In this document: one piece after another, positions 41,182 to 49,518 of the stretch | Layout of the letters: each line of letters starts with the position of its first letter | Numbering within the stretch: position 1 is the first letter of the stretch | NCBI GenBank assembly: GCA_964353335.1 | Contig: CAYGVI010000002.1 | Location: 1 to 64,000 of the forward strand | Source of the DNA: JAWAAW01 sp964353335 | Lineage (GTDB): Archaea; Nanobdellota; Nanobdellia; Woesearchaeales; ARS49 | DNA: 64,000 nucleotides | Reading direction: 5' to 3' | Program-made: the position numbers and the translations under genes | Notes under the pieces: model-generated | What the model was told of the DNA's origin: nothing | What the model saw: the letters and a program-made list of their open reading frames with translations, nothing else | Databases searched by the model: none

Positions 41182-42576
41182 TTATGCTTCCCTGTCAACA
41201 AGCATGCTGACATACATCCTGACATCGCTGGTGGGGATTTCTGAGAAGTTTATTGTTGTTGAAAATGCGTCCCCTTTCTGGTTGTAGACATTCATTCCAA
41301 TAAGCCATTTCAGGGTTTTTTCAAAATCCTTTATTTTTGACTTGTCTTCAAGCGCGTTTTGGGCGTTTTTTCTCATCATGCTTCTTGGAACCATATTGTT
41401 GCTTCTGAATTTGGAATTGGCTCGGATTATTGCTGCTGCAAGGTCTGCATCATACCCTTCTCTCACTGCATACATTGCGAATGATTCGTATACCCCGTTT
41501 TCCTGTTCATGCCTTTGATGCGCCTGCGCTGTTATTCCTTCAAGCTGGCCCTGAAGTGACATGATTTGATCCCTTAGCCCCTTGTTTTCAGCATCGCTTA
41601 AATTGAACAGGTTTTCATATTCTCTTGCAGCTTCAAGCTCTTTTTGCAGTTTGGCAGCATCAACAGGAACAACTGTTTGCGGCCTTGCCTCAAGCGCACG
41701 CACTTTTGCACTGAGAGAGTCTCTTTCTGATGCAAGCGCGCTGTTGCTTTTCCTCAGCTTTTCTGCTTCTGCTGAAAGTGTGCGGTTTTCTTCGCCGTAC
41801 TTGCTTACAGAGCGGTCCTTTGCTGTTGAATCGCGCATTATTTGCTGTAATCTTTCTGCAATAACCGGCCCGAAATCCGATGTAACAACCCCGCTTACAA
41901 ACAGTGGAGACAGTGCTGCCTTGATATTGTCCTTGTCAATTACGCATGCCCATCCATAAGCCCTGCGTTTTTCCATGTCCAACTCAGCCAGTTCAGGCAG
42001 TTGGCGGAGAAACTGAACTGTGTCTATTGCCGCAACTTCCCTGCACGCATCCTGTGTGCGGCTGGTTATCAGGTCATACAGCGAGCCAAATATCCCGCAA
42101 AGCGCCTCATCGCGCTTTTCCAGTTCAGGGGGGATATTAAGCATTGAAAGCAGTATTGGATAGAGGTTCTCTTTCAGTCTTTTTGTGTCGTCGACTTTAA
42201 ACGTGTCTGCGCTGCGTTCGAAATTAACAGCATCTGCATCATATTCCATTTTTCTGAACACTGACAAATCAGTGTGCGTGTACAAAACAAATGTGCTTGA
42301 AATGCGCCATATTTCAGGGTCTCTCAGGCGCATCTCAAGGATTTTGTGCGTTTCAGGGTCAAGCCGTGCGCCCCAAAACTCGTTGTCTAGAGTCACACTG
42401 GCCAGAAGCATCCCTGGTATCGGGCTTTCGTAATCATAATATGCCCTGAATTTGTCTTTTGCCCATTGCTTAAGGTCATCGCTTTTCAGAAGTGTGCCAA
42501 AAAGTGTTGGAAGCGAGTGCGGCACAAGCCATTTATACACATTTTCGTGAATCCTTACAAGCTCTTCAATGTTCAT
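41182..42576 (-). CDS. Helical protein with central coiled coil, 464 aa
   Basis: I do not recognise a family. The N-terminal ~240 residues are compact and mixed; residues about 250-350 form a coiled coil (AEKLRKSNSALASERDSL, then LEAARE and LRDQIMSLQGQLEG); the C-terminal ~110 residues are helical again and include a basic NNMVPRSMMRKNAQ segment. No catalytic motif is visible. Its style (large, helical, orphan) is like the 1407-aa, 926-aa and 723-aa proteins of this window. Confidence 0.75.
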   Translation of the reverse strand: MNIEELVRIHENVYKWLVPHSLPTLFGTLLKSDDLKQWAKDKFRAYYDYESPIPGMLLASVTLDNEFWGARLDPETHKILEMRLRDPEIWRISSTFVLYTHTDLSVFRKMEYDADAVNFERSADTFKVDDTKRLKENLYPILLSMLNIPPELEKRDEALCGIFGSLYDLITSRTQDACREVAAIDTVQFLRQLPELAELDMEKRRAYGWACVIDKDNIKAALSPLFVSGVVTSDFGPVIAERLQQIMRDSTAKDRSVSKYGEENRTLSAEAEKLRKSNSALASERDSLSAKVRALEARPQTVVPVDAAKLQKELEAAREYENLFNLSDAENKGLRDQIMSLQGQLEGITAQAHQRHEQENGVYESFAMYAVREGYDADLAAAIIRANSKFRSNNMVPRSMMRKNAQNALEDKSKIKDFEKTLKWLIGMNVYNQKGDAFSTTINFSEIPTSDVRMYVSMLVDREA

Positions 42577-42616
42577 AAAGCAGGTACAAGGGGCACTTTT
42601 TTAAAGGTTGCGCGAC

Positions 42617-42955
42617 TCAGTATCTTGTTCTTGATTTGAGCCCGCCAACATCTGTCTTGAGAATTTCCACATCCTGGTCTATGTGCTTCAAATGTTCTTC
42701 CATTCTTGCATCATTTGACGACAGCGTGCCAATTTGCATTAGCATTGACACGAATCTGTCATTTATGCTTTGGAAGAACATGATAAAGCCCACCACAAAC
42801 GAGCCGATTGGAACCCCATACTCAAGCCAGACAGGTGTTTGAATAACACCGGTCATTTTCAAAACCAGCCAGATAAGGATTACTGCCATCGACGCATAAA
42901 ACAAGTAGTCCCAGACACTGCGTTTCATCGGCTGAATCATTGGCATTTGCTTCAT
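42617..42955 (-). CDS. Small membrane protein with two helices and cytosolic coil, 112 aa
   Basis: Two membrane helices (about residues 12-31, SVWDYLFYASMAVILIWLVL, and 44-62, YGVPIGSFVVGFIMFFQSI) are followed by a ~45-residue helical tail that begins NDRFVSMLMQIGTL and ends DVGGLKSRTRY. It has the size and look of a holin-like or sensor accessory protein but no motif supports either. It is transcribed away from the phosphoesterase gene. Confidence 0.65.
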   Translation of the reverse strand: MKQMPMIQPMKRSVWDYLFYASMAVILIWLVLKMTGVIQTPVWLEYGVPIGSFVVGFIMFFQSINDRFVSMLMQIGTLSSNDARMEEHLKHIDQDVEILKTDVGGLKSRTRY

Positions 42956-43000
42956 ACTTCTTGTGGTAAGATTCCTGTCTTTATATGTTTTTCGACGACG

Positions 43001-43052
43001 AATCCGGAAAGTTTCCGGATTATTCAGATAAAATTGCGCCAGTTCCGGAAAT
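43001..43052. repeat. Palindrome and repeated TTCCGGAA box between divergent genes
   Basis: AATCCGGAAA-G-TTTCCGGATT (43001-43021) is a perfect inverted repeat with one central base, and the core AGTTCCGGAAA recurs at 43041-43051. The pair sits between the 112-aa membrane protein gene and the phosphoesterase gene, close to the latter's TATA box (GTTTTAAAC, about 43064-43072), so it could be an operator. It could also be a convergent-looking terminator hairpin. Confidence 0.45.
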
Positions 43053-43094
43053 CTTTCAAAAGTGTTTTAAACTAAGCGAAAGACTTGCGGATTT

Positions 43095-43808
43095 ATGGAA
43101 ATCACTCCAGGCATTGAAATCATTGACCTTGCGCTGTACCTGAAGGGCTCTGGAGCGCTTGTTTTGTCAGACCTGCACATTGGCTTTGAAGAGTCATTGA
43201 TGAAGCAGGGTGTTCTTGTGCCGCGTTTTCATTACAAGGACATAATTGACCGCCTTGAGCAGGTTTTTTCAAAGGTCAAGCCAAAAGGAATTGTGCTTAA
43301 TGGCGATTTGAAGCACGAGTTTGGCAGAGCTTCAAGGCAGGAATGGAAGGAAACAATGCGCTTGTTTGATTATCTGCAGAGAAAGTGCGAAAAAATTGTC
43401 ATTGTGAAAGGCAACCACGACACTTCTCTTGGTCCTTTGGCTAACAAAAAGGGCATAATGATTGTCAGCGAATTAAAGCTTGGCAATATCCTGATTGCGC
43501 ACGGAGACTCAATGCCAAAGACAAAAGACGCTGAAGTAATTATAGTCGGCCACATTCATCCAGCTGTCTCTTTGCACGACAAAGGCAGGGTTGAGCGCTT
43601 CAAGTGCTTCCTCAAAGGCAAATACAAGAAGAGCGTATTAATAGTCCAGCCAAGCTTCCACCCAAGTGTGGAAGGCAGTGACATCACAAAAGAGAAAGCC
43701 AAGTGCCCGCTAATCAAGGACTTTGCCGACTTTGAAGTGTTTGTCATAGACGACGCGAGGAAGAAGGTTCTTGGTTTTGGAAAAGTCAGCAATCTTCCTA
43801 ATGCATAA
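43095..43808 (+). CDS. ICC-like metallophosphoesterase, 237 aa
   Basis: The calcineurin-like motifs are all present: LSDLHIGFE, LNGDLKHEFG, VKGNHDTSLG, IAHGDS and VGHIHPAVS. DLHxG and GHxHP together are typical of the archaeal ICC-like group (COG1407), as I recall it, whose substrate is not known. A TATA box about 25-28 nt upstream suggests a leaderless transcript. Its 3' end overlaps the convergent mini zinc-protein gene by 11 nt. Confidence 0.9.
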   Translation: MEITPGIEIIDLALYLKGSGALVLSDLHIGFEESLMKQGVLVPRFHYKDIIDRLEQVFSKVKPKGIVLNGDLKHEFGRASRQEWKETMRLFDYLQRKCEKIVIVKGNHDTSLGPLANKKGIMIVSELKLGNILIAHGDSMPKTKDAEVIIVGHIHPAVSLHDKGRVERFKCFLKGKYKKSVLIVQPSFHPSVEGSDITKEKAKCPLIKDFADFEVFVIDDARKKVLGFGKVSNLPNA

Positions 43809-43965
43809 AGCATCCGTCTGCTTCTATGAGTTCGTGCTCTTCTGTTGAGAACAAGTAAACATCGCACTCGTCAAAAACCTCTCGGCAGTTAGGGCAGAAG
43901 CTGCGTGAAACTCCTGTTACAAACTTCCTGCAATGCGGGCAATGCGTCGGATAAACATGCTCCAT
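43798..43965 (-). CDS. Mini zinc-finger-like protein, 55 aa
   Basis: The frame encodes two CxxC pairs, CPHC and CPNC, separated by about 15 residues, and an acidic C-terminal half (DECDVYLFSTEEHELIE). This predicts one zinc ribbon. ATG 43965 is chosen since the palindromic TATA box at 43987-43997 would place the transcription start there; an in-frame ATG at 43974 adds three residues. It overlaps the end of the phosphoesterase gene on the other strand by 11 nt. Function unknown. Confidence 0.6.
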   Translation of the reverse strand: MEHVYPTHCPHCRKFVTGVSRSFCPNCREVFDECDVYLFSTEEHELIEADGCFMH

Positions 43966-43983
43966 GATCTGCATTAGGGAATT

Positions 43984-44226
43984 ATTGCTTATAAAGCTGC
44001 GGTGAGAACTAATACAAATAACGTGGGCTACCGCCCAAGAGACAAAACAATAATGGAAGAAATATCACTATGTCTCGCCAAACTTAGTTTGGCGATGAAC
44101 TTGAAAACGCGTACGTTTTCAAGTGTTGGTCTCTGTGGCAAAGCCACCCAGTTTGGAGTAGTTGATTCCTAATGAAATAGAATCAGAGGCCCGCCGGTTT
44201 TAAGGCCGACGGGCCCGTCGATTCGT
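43984..44226 (+). ncRNA. Putative structured noncoding RNA (unknown class)
   Basis: About 240 bp contain no convincing coding frame but five stable hairpins in a row: GGGC/GCCC (44025-44036), 9-bp TCGCCAAAC/GTTTGGCGA (44075-44095), 10-bp CTTGAAAACG/CGTTTTCAAG (44100-44123), GTGGC/GCCAC (44135-44147) and GGCCCG/CGGGCC with further inner pairs (44188-44215). A palindromic TATA box (GCTTATAAAGC, 43987-43997) lies about 25 nt before the first likely transcribed base. The last hairpin resembles the right-end stem of IS200/IS605 tnpB elements, so an orphan transposon-derived RNA is possible. Strand is assumed. Confidence 0.4.
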
Positions 44227-44238
44227 GAGTGAAGACTG

Positions 44239-44373
44239 TTACATCCGGTCCAGCCAGGAGAACCTTTTTTCCTCAACTCCGTGGTCTGCCTCGCAAGCGC
44301 GGCAGATGTACGGGTCGGCAAAGGCGCTCTTGGCTATCGGATTTCCACATGAAATGCACACGAGTCGTTTCAT
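44239..44373 (-). CDS. Mini zinc-ribbon protein, 44 aa
   Basis: The 44-residue frame has CISC (6-9) and CRAC (24-27), separated by 14 residues, predicting a minimal zinc ribbon, and ends RFSWLDRM. Its ATG overlaps the stop of the preceding 41-aa gene (ATGA). It is the third gene of a row of three very short coupled genes on the minus strand. Confidence 0.6.
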   Translation of the reverse strand: MKRLVCISCGNPIAKSAFADPYICRACEADHGVEEKRFSWLDRM

Positions 44374-44495
44374 GCCCTTCGTTTGGACATTATTTTGTCC
44401 ATAACGTGTTCGAAATAATTCTCTTCTTTTTGGCGCGTTTCAATGAAGGCTTTTATGGAGGCCACGTCTGTGATGAAAACGCTGTCGGTTTCCAT
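44370..44495 (-). CDS. Short hypothetical protein, 41 aa
   Basis: A single amphipathic helix is predicted over most of the length (SIKAFIETRQKEENYFEHVM), with a basic C-terminus (SKRRA). Its start overlaps the previous stop (TGATG) and its stop overlaps the next start (ATGA), which supports real translation despite the small size. The end of the upstream gene (GAGGAGG) serves as its ribosome site. Confidence 0.55.
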   Translation of the reverse strand: METDSVFITDVASIKAFIETRQKEENYFEHVMDKIMSKRRA

Positions 44496-44689
44496 CAGTA
44501 GTCCTCCTCAGCCCGCATCAGCTCCTCCTCTGACGCCTCTTCTCCGCGGTGCCAGAGGTTTTCCATCATGTCCGCGTCGTTCTCAAAGTCCTCGTAGTCA
44601 TCGGTGTCCTTCTCAGGCGCAACCGGCGCAGGCAGTGCTGGCTGGTGAAATGCCTTCTGGTGCTCTAATGCCAGTTCGGTTTTTCTCAT
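44495..44689 (-). CDS. Short acidic hypothetical protein, 64 aa
   Basis: The protein is strongly acidic in its second half (DTDDYEDFENDADMMEN, then EEASEEELMRAEEDY) and probably disordered. ATG 44689 is chosen because a GGGGGTG site lies upstream; an in-frame GTG at 44695 is the open frame's first possible start. It leads the three-gene row ending at 44239, transcribed away from the AbrB-PhoU regulator gene, with which it shares an AT-rich divergent promoter region. Confidence 0.6.
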   Translation of the reverse strand: MRKTELALEHQKAFHQPALPAPVAPEKDTDDYEDFENDADMMENLWHRGEEASEEELMRAEEDY

Positions 44690-44837
44690 ATTCACACCCC
44701 CTCTACGGGACTACCCCACAACCTTATTGTCCGTAAACTTTCCGGACTATCCGTATATTAGCGCGGGTTAATTTATATTTTCAGGTTATAATTTATAATC
44801 TTTATATAAAAAGCCATTTTTTATAATTCTCCGCAAG

Positions 44838-44926
44838 TTTTATATAATCCGTAACATTTTATGAGTTAATTAAGGGTGGTTAAGGGTCATTAAGTATTAT
44901 ACAAAAATCCCTTAACTTTAAGGGGG
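44838..44926 (+). promoter_or_regulatory. Promoter with TTAAGGG heptamer array upstream of the AbrB-PhoU regulator
   Basis: A TATA box (TTTTATATAA, about 44838-44847) is followed by direct repeats TTAAGGG at 44870-44876, 44880-44886 and 44918-44924, an inverted copy CCCTTAA at 44909-44915, and a partial one at 44890. The last pair forms a near-palindrome directly before the start codon. The array looks like a multi-site operator, most simply for autoregulation by the AbrB-type DNA-binding domain of the downstream gene. Confidence 0.55.
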
Positions 44927-44937
44927 CTATAAGGTAT

Positions 44938-45855
44938 ATGAAAAGAAAGGTAATCCAGATTGCAGAAAGCACCCAGCTTGTCTCACTGCCGAGGAAATGG
45001 TGCCTGCAGCAGGGGATAAGGAAGGGCGATGAGCTTAACGTCGAGATATCAGGCCCCTCAATAATCGTGAGCACATCCGCGGCACCGAGCGTTGAAAAGG
45101 TTGAAATCAAGCTCAAGGACTACGGTGTCCTTGCCTCGCGGTGCATCCATTCGCTTTACAAGAAGGGGGTTGACGAGATTCTTGTCCATTTTGACTCCCC
45201 CACAGACGTCTCCATAATCCAGAACTCCCTGCAGAACGAGACAGTGGGCTACGAGATTGTCGAGCACACTGACAAGCACTGCCTTATCAAGAACGTCTCA
45301 GGGCAGATTGAGGGCTTTGACCCCCTGCTGAGAAGGACATTCCTGCTCACAATAACACTTGCAGAGGACGGCTATGCCGCCATCGAGGCCAAAAACCCGG
45401 AAAAGCTCCGCAATGTCATTTCCCTCGAGGCAAGCAACAACCGCCTTACCACGATGTGCAGGCGCTCGCTGAACAAGTTTGGCTCTGACGTGTTCACAAA
45501 GACAGGGCCTATCTACTACATTGTTGAGGCTCTTGAGAAGATTGCAGACCAGTACAAGTACCTTTACACTTTCCTTATGAAGTCCAACCTGCAGAAGCAG
45601 AAGATAAGCCCGAAGATACTTGCAATGCTTGCGGATACCAATGCTATGTTCAAGCTGTATTACGAGGTATTTTACAAGCTTGACCAGGACAAGGTTGCAA
45701 AAATGGGCACGATGAGGAAGCGAATGGTGCAGCAGTGGTATGAAATGATGCCCAAGGTGAAGAATACTGCAGAATGCCAGGTGCTGCACAACAGCATAGT
45801 GATAATGCAGAAGCTCTTTGATCTTCTAGGACCTTATCTTGTGCTGAAGCTCTGA
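44938..45855 (+). CDS. AbrB-domain plus PhoU-domain regulator, 305 aa
   Basis: The first ~45 residues are a SpoVT/AbrB-type swapped-hairpin DNA-binding domain (RKVIQIAESTQLVSLPRKWC, then GDELNVEI). The remainder is helical and matches archaeal PhoU-like proteins (helices such as EASNNRLTTMCRRSLNKF and KTGPIYYIVEALEKIADQY). Proteins with this arrangement are annotated as phosphate-uptake regulators in archaea; no phosphate transporter is nearby, so the target may be different. An operator-like repeat array lies directly upstream. It converges with the PHP phosphoesterase gene, 2 nt apart. Confidence 0.85.
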   Translation: MKRKVIQIAESTQLVSLPRKWCLQQGIRKGDELNVEISGPSIIVSTSAAPSVEKVEIKLKDYGVLASRCIHSLYKKGVDEILVHFDSPTDVSIIQNSLQNETVGYEIVEHTDKHCLIKNVSGQIEGFDPLLRRTFLLTITLAEDGYAAIEAKNPEKLRNVISLEASNNRLTTMCRRSLNKFGSDVFTKTGPIYYIVEALEKIADQYKYLYTFLMKSNLQKQKISPKILAMLADTNAMFKLYYEVFYKLDQDKVAKMGTMRKRMVQQWYEMMPKVKNTAECQVLHNSIVIMQKLFDLLGPYLVLKL

Positions 45856-45857
45856 AC

Positions 45858-46796
45858 CTAAGGCCTTATGCCGTTCAGGGTCTTCTTTATTGTCTTCATT
45901 ATTGTCTTGTATTCAGGATGGCGCAGGATATAGCCCAGTTTGTTGTCCTTCATCGGAAGCCCGTGGAAATCACTGCTCTTCAGCATTGGTATCCCCAACT
46001 GCCTTGCAACCTGCGCCACGCGCTTGTTCTCCCGGTCTGAGCAGTTGCCTGAATAGCCTTCCACAAAAAGGCGGTCGTTTGCATAAGTCTGGAGTTCCTC
46101 CATTGTTTCCTCAAGCGGCAACTTTTCCATTGCAGGATGCGCCCAGATTGGAATCCCGCCGTGCTCAAGTATTGAATTAACAGCATCAAATGATGACATC
46201 ACCACTTCAGGCGAGACCGGCAGGTAGTCCTTGTGCTTCCTGGGGATAAGGCGCACTGCAACGTCATGGGCTGAGCTGTAACGCAGGTACCTCTTGTCAT
46301 TAATAACTCTGACAGGATTCCTCTTGTCGCTGTCATAAATCACCCTGCCTACGTGCAGCCTTGTTATTGATGTTGCATTGCCCGCCACCCTTAGCACGTC
46401 CTCGAAATTAACATTCATCCTGTCTGCGAGCTTCTGCGCGCGCTCTTTCCTTTCCTCGCCTATTTTGCCAAAGTACTCCTGGATTTTTGGCGAAACCTGC
46501 TTCAGGTATGCGCCGACAATGTGTATCTGCCTTCCGTTGTGGTTTGCCGAGAACTCAACCCCCTTGACTATTTTCAGGTTGCCTGTCTGGTATGTGTCGC
46601 CGCAATCCTTGAGGTCTGGGATTGACTGTTTGGCAAGCTCTATGTTTGCAGGGCTGAATGTCCTGAATGTGTCATGGTCGGATACAACAATAAGCTCAAG
46701 GCTGGCGTCCTTTGCCCTCTTCACAAGCTCTGCAAGGGAGAGCGCGCCGTCTGAAAAATTCGTGTGCGTGTGGAAATCAACCAGGTGCTTCCTCAT
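45858..46796 (-). CDS. PHP-domain phosphoesterase, 312 aa
   Basis: PHP-fold signatures are visible: VDFHTHTNFSDG at the N-terminus, VVSDHDTF, GVEFSANHNG, and near the C-terminus KSSDFHGLP. These give the trinuclear metal-binding set. The middle (about 100-190) is an insert typical of YciV/TrpH-like members, which hydrolyse 3',5'-bisphosphates or short RNA ends. The start overlaps the stop of the 723-aa gene by 4 nt, so the two are coupled. Confidence 0.88.
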   Translation of the reverse strand: MRKHLVDFHTHTNFSDGALSLAELVKRAKDASLELIVVSDHDTFRTFSPANIELAKQSIPDLKDCGDTYQTGNLKIVKGVEFSANHNGRQIHIVGAYLKQVSPKIQEYFGKIGEERKERAQKLADRMNVNFEDVLRVAGNATSITRLHVGRVIYDSDKRNPVRVINDKRYLRYSSAHDVAVRLIPRKHKDYLPVSPEVVMSSFDAVNSILEHGGIPIWAHPAMEKLPLEETMEELQTYANDRLFVEGYSGNCSDRENKRVAQVARQLGIPMLKSSDFHGLPMKDNKLGYILRHPEYKTIMKTIKKTLNGIRP

Positions 46797-48964
46797 ATTG
46801 CATAGCCCTTGAAATTCCTGCTGAGCTTTTGCAGGAATGCGTTTGTGTACAATGCGCAGGCTGCCTGCTTTGCCTCGTCTGAAAGCGACGGGTCATGCAT
46901 CACTATATTGACAAGCTCTGATGCGTGCTCCTTTGCAAGCCCCTGCCCGGTCATATTATTGAAAACATAAGGGTATTTTTCACAGGCGTTCCTGACTCCC
47001 TGCTTTTTGTCAGGAGCCTTCACTTTTGAAAGCCTTTCCACAATAACGTTAAGGTACCTGCGCGCCAAATCATTATACTGTACGAACATTGTCTCCTGCC
47101 TCGCGAGCGACGCGTCAAGTTCTGGCTTCTGCGATTCGCCTGCCTCAAACATCTGCAATGCTTCCTGCCGGTACCATGTTGTCAGCTCCATCTTGCGCGC
47201 ACACCTGTAGAATGCCATTATTTGGGGGCTTACTGTCTCCCTGCCCTGGAATGCTTCCTTGAAAATTGCTGCAAATGAGTGATGATGGTCCTTAAGCCCT
47301 TTCACCATTGTATCCAAAACCATTTTTTGCTTGTGGGTGTCATCAGGCAGGATTTGCGCTTCTGGGGTGACAGCCATGTGGTAAAGGTCCTCAAGGACAT
47401 GGCAGCTGCGCGTGCCAAAATCATAATGCCAAAGGCTCTGGCTCAGCTTTTCCTCGTTAAGGCAGTGCTCAAGAAGCTGCCTGAAGCGCGGGCGCGATGT
47501 CTCCATGAGAATCCTGACATTCCTTAAGTCAGTGTCGCGGTAAGGGACAATGAATTCCTCCCTCCAGTCAACGAGATTCATCAGGGTGGCAATGCTGTCA
47601 TCGAAAGCGCCAAGCTCCTCTGTGGAAAACTGCTCTCTAAGGCTGCTGCTGAATCTTGCAGGTATTTCCAGAAGCCTTGCCACATAGTCTTTCCTGACGT
47701 CTTCAGGCTGGTCTGTCTGAAGCACTGCGCCATTCGGAAGCGGTATTGCTTTTTTGTGCTGTTCTGCCTTCCCCTGCCAGAATCCGGCCCAATATGCATA
47801 ATCATTTATTGCAGCCTTTGTGACATTAGTCATTGCCTCCTTTATCTTTTCAAGGTTGTCAAGCTCGCCGGCATCAAGCGGCTTGCCTTGCGCTTGCGGC
47901 GGGTCAAGCTGGTATTTTGAGCGGATGGCATCAGCAAATGATCCCAGCTCGGGGCTGTTTTCCTTTTGCTTTGCATAATACTCTGTGAAATCGACTTCGG
48001 CTTCTGTGAACTGCTTTAATACCTCAATAAGGTCAGGTCCTGTTTTCATTTCAATCATCAATAAGCTTGCCTGCTTTTCAGTGTCGTGAAGAGGCGCCTT
48101 GTGGATAAGCGGCTTGTGGCGGGGCGAATTAAGCATTTCAAGGAATATGCCGTATCTTTTTTCTGTTTCTTCCTTGTGGTTTGGTCCGGTCACCGGCTTG
48201 AGGACTCCCCATGCCATTCCTTTTGCGCCGCCTTCGCCAGCTTCGCTTCTGCTGTCAAACCCGCCTCCGAGGCGCCTGAGAGGGCCTGTTGCGCTTTTTG
48301 CAATCACATAATCCATTACGCCGTTTTTCTTTGCATAGGCAAGGGCTTCAGCGTAGAGGTGGCCTGCAGTTTCAGTGTTGCCTGACAGCCTTTCCTCAGT
48401 GTATTTGGATACCAGGTCTGCAAGGTAGAAGCAATGGCCGCTGATGAGAATGTCATCCCTGTCGCGGATGTTTACATACTCCTCCCTTAATTTCATGAAT
48501 TTCTTTTCAGCTGGCGCATCAATCGCATAAATGCGCTGCTTTACTCTCGCAGGCGCAGGCTTTGAAAGCTCATCATGAAGTACGCACGCATCCATAAGCG
48601 TGTCAAAAAGCCTGAATTTTGAAGAATCGCCTTTCTCGCTCACTGATACGATATCCACCAGGTTTGACTTTTGCGTATTCTCTGTGCTTTCTGAGATAAA
48701 AATAACAGGCACATTGTCTTTGCCGATGATGATGTTTTGCGCAAAATCCTTATTGTCTGTTATGACCGCTGACACATCAGCAGGCGCCTCAGGCGCACTC
48801 ACTACCTTGAAATAGATGTCATGCACATATGACTTTGCTGTGCCGACAAGCCTGGCAAACATTTCTTGCATATGTGAGAACTGCTCTTGTGCCTGGGCGG
48901 ACTCAATGAAAACAAGTGCTTTGTGCGTTTTCTGAGTACCCTGCCTGTTCTGTTCTTGGTTCAT
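46793..48964 (-). CDS. Large unknown protein with receiver-like N-terminus and possible kinase-like fold, 723 aa
   Basis: I do not recognise a known family. Residues 1-120 look like an alpha/beta receiver-type domain (KALVFIESAQ, VSAVITDN, VPVIFISES) without confirmed phosphoacceptor. Residues about 225-460 have an order that recalls APH/kinase folds: RLGGGFDSRS (possible Gly-rich loop), WGVLKPV (candidate ATP Lys), and SLLMIEMKTGPDLIEVLKQF (hinge-like), with WHYDFGTRSCHVLEDL further on. The catalytic HxD-N and DFG triads are not clean, so this is only a suggestion. It overlaps the PHP gene by 4 nt. Confidence 0.75.
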   Translation of the reverse strand: MNQEQNRQGTQKTHKALVFIESAQAQEQFSHMQEMFARLVGTAKSYVHDIYFKVVSAPEAPADVSAVITDNKDFAQNIIIGKDNVPVIFISESTENTQKSNLVDIVSVSEKGDSSKFRLFDTLMDACVLHDELSKPAPARVKQRIYAIDAPAEKKFMKLREEYVNIRDRDDILISGHCFYLADLVSKYTEERLSGNTETAGHLYAEALAYAKKNGVMDYVIAKSATGPLRRLGGGFDSRSEAGEGGAKGMAWGVLKPVTGPNHKEETEKRYGIFLEMLNSPRHKPLIHKAPLHDTEKQASLLMIEMKTGPDLIEVLKQFTEAEVDFTEYYAKQKENSPELGSFADAIRSKYQLDPPQAQGKPLDAGELDNLEKIKEAMTNVTKAAINDYAYWAGFWQGKAEQHKKAIPLPNGAVLQTDQPEDVRKDYVARLLEIPARFSSSLREQFSTEELGAFDDSIATLMNLVDWREEFIVPYRDTDLRNVRILMETSRPRFRQLLEHCLNEEKLSQSLWHYDFGTRSCHVLEDLYHMAVTPEAQILPDDTHKQKMVLDTMVKGLKDHHHSFAAIFKEAFQGRETVSPQIMAFYRCARKMELTTWYRQEALQMFEAGESQKPELDASLARQETMFVQYNDLARRYLNVIVERLSKVKAPDKKQGVRNACEKYPYVFNNMTGQGLAKEHASELVNIVMHDPSLSDEAKQAACALYTNAFLQKLSRNFKGYAI

Positions 48965-49086
48965 ACCATCCCCTGATAATTACCACTATGTTGTAGTTTA
49001 ATAACACTTGTGAGGCTTTTATAAAGCTTTTGAACAGGTGCCTTGTGTTCTTCTGTATGTAAGAATCCGCCTTCAGAACAGAGGCA

Positions 49087-49437
49087 CTACAACACAGATG
49101 CCGCCCTTGTGATGCCTTTGACTGTCTTGTCGTATGCGTTATTGAATTTGTGGTCGTATTTACTGAGGTATTTGAAAAGGCGTATGTTGTTCTTCTGCTC
49201 AAATTTGTGAAGGGCTTCTGCCCTGCTCATTTTGTCGACGAGCTCGGCAAGGCCCTGGTTTGCCTGGGAAGCGTGCTGGGTAACCAGCGCAAGCTCTCCA
49301 AGCATTTGCAGAAAATTGCCATTGTACAGCCTTTGGCAGTCCATGATTATCTTCCTGTCTGCAGAATCAAGCTGCATTGCATAGGTATAAACAGGGTCAT
49401 TCTGCCCTTGCATGTACCTGGTTATCCATTCAAACAT
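49087..49437 (-). CDS. Small helical hypothetical protein, 116 aa
   Basis: No family recognised. Helical and charged, with predicted long helices around residues 25-60 and 65-105 and a basic C-terminus. TATA box (ATTTATAAAG, about 49493-49502) and a GGGTGA ribosome site precede it. It is a stand-alone gene. Confidence 0.65.
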   Translation of the reverse strand: MFEWITRYMQGQNDPVYTYAMQLDSADRKIIMDCQRLYNGNFLQMLGELALVTQHASQANQGLAELVDKMSRAEALHKFEQKNNIRLFKYLSKYDHKFNNAYDKTVKGITRAASVL

Positions 49438-49518
49438 GTATTCACCCTGGACTTAAAGCTAATTTATTACAAAGAATACTACGCAATACGCCTTTATAAA
49501 TCTTCACATTGTCTGCTT

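Noticed and set aside
43984..44226. Identity of the structured region as RNase P RNA, SRP 7S RNA or a C/D-box RNA
   Set aside because: The conserved RNase P (GAGGAAAGTCC, ACAGA), SRP helix 8 (GGAA...GAGCA) and C/D boxes in the right spacing were not found.
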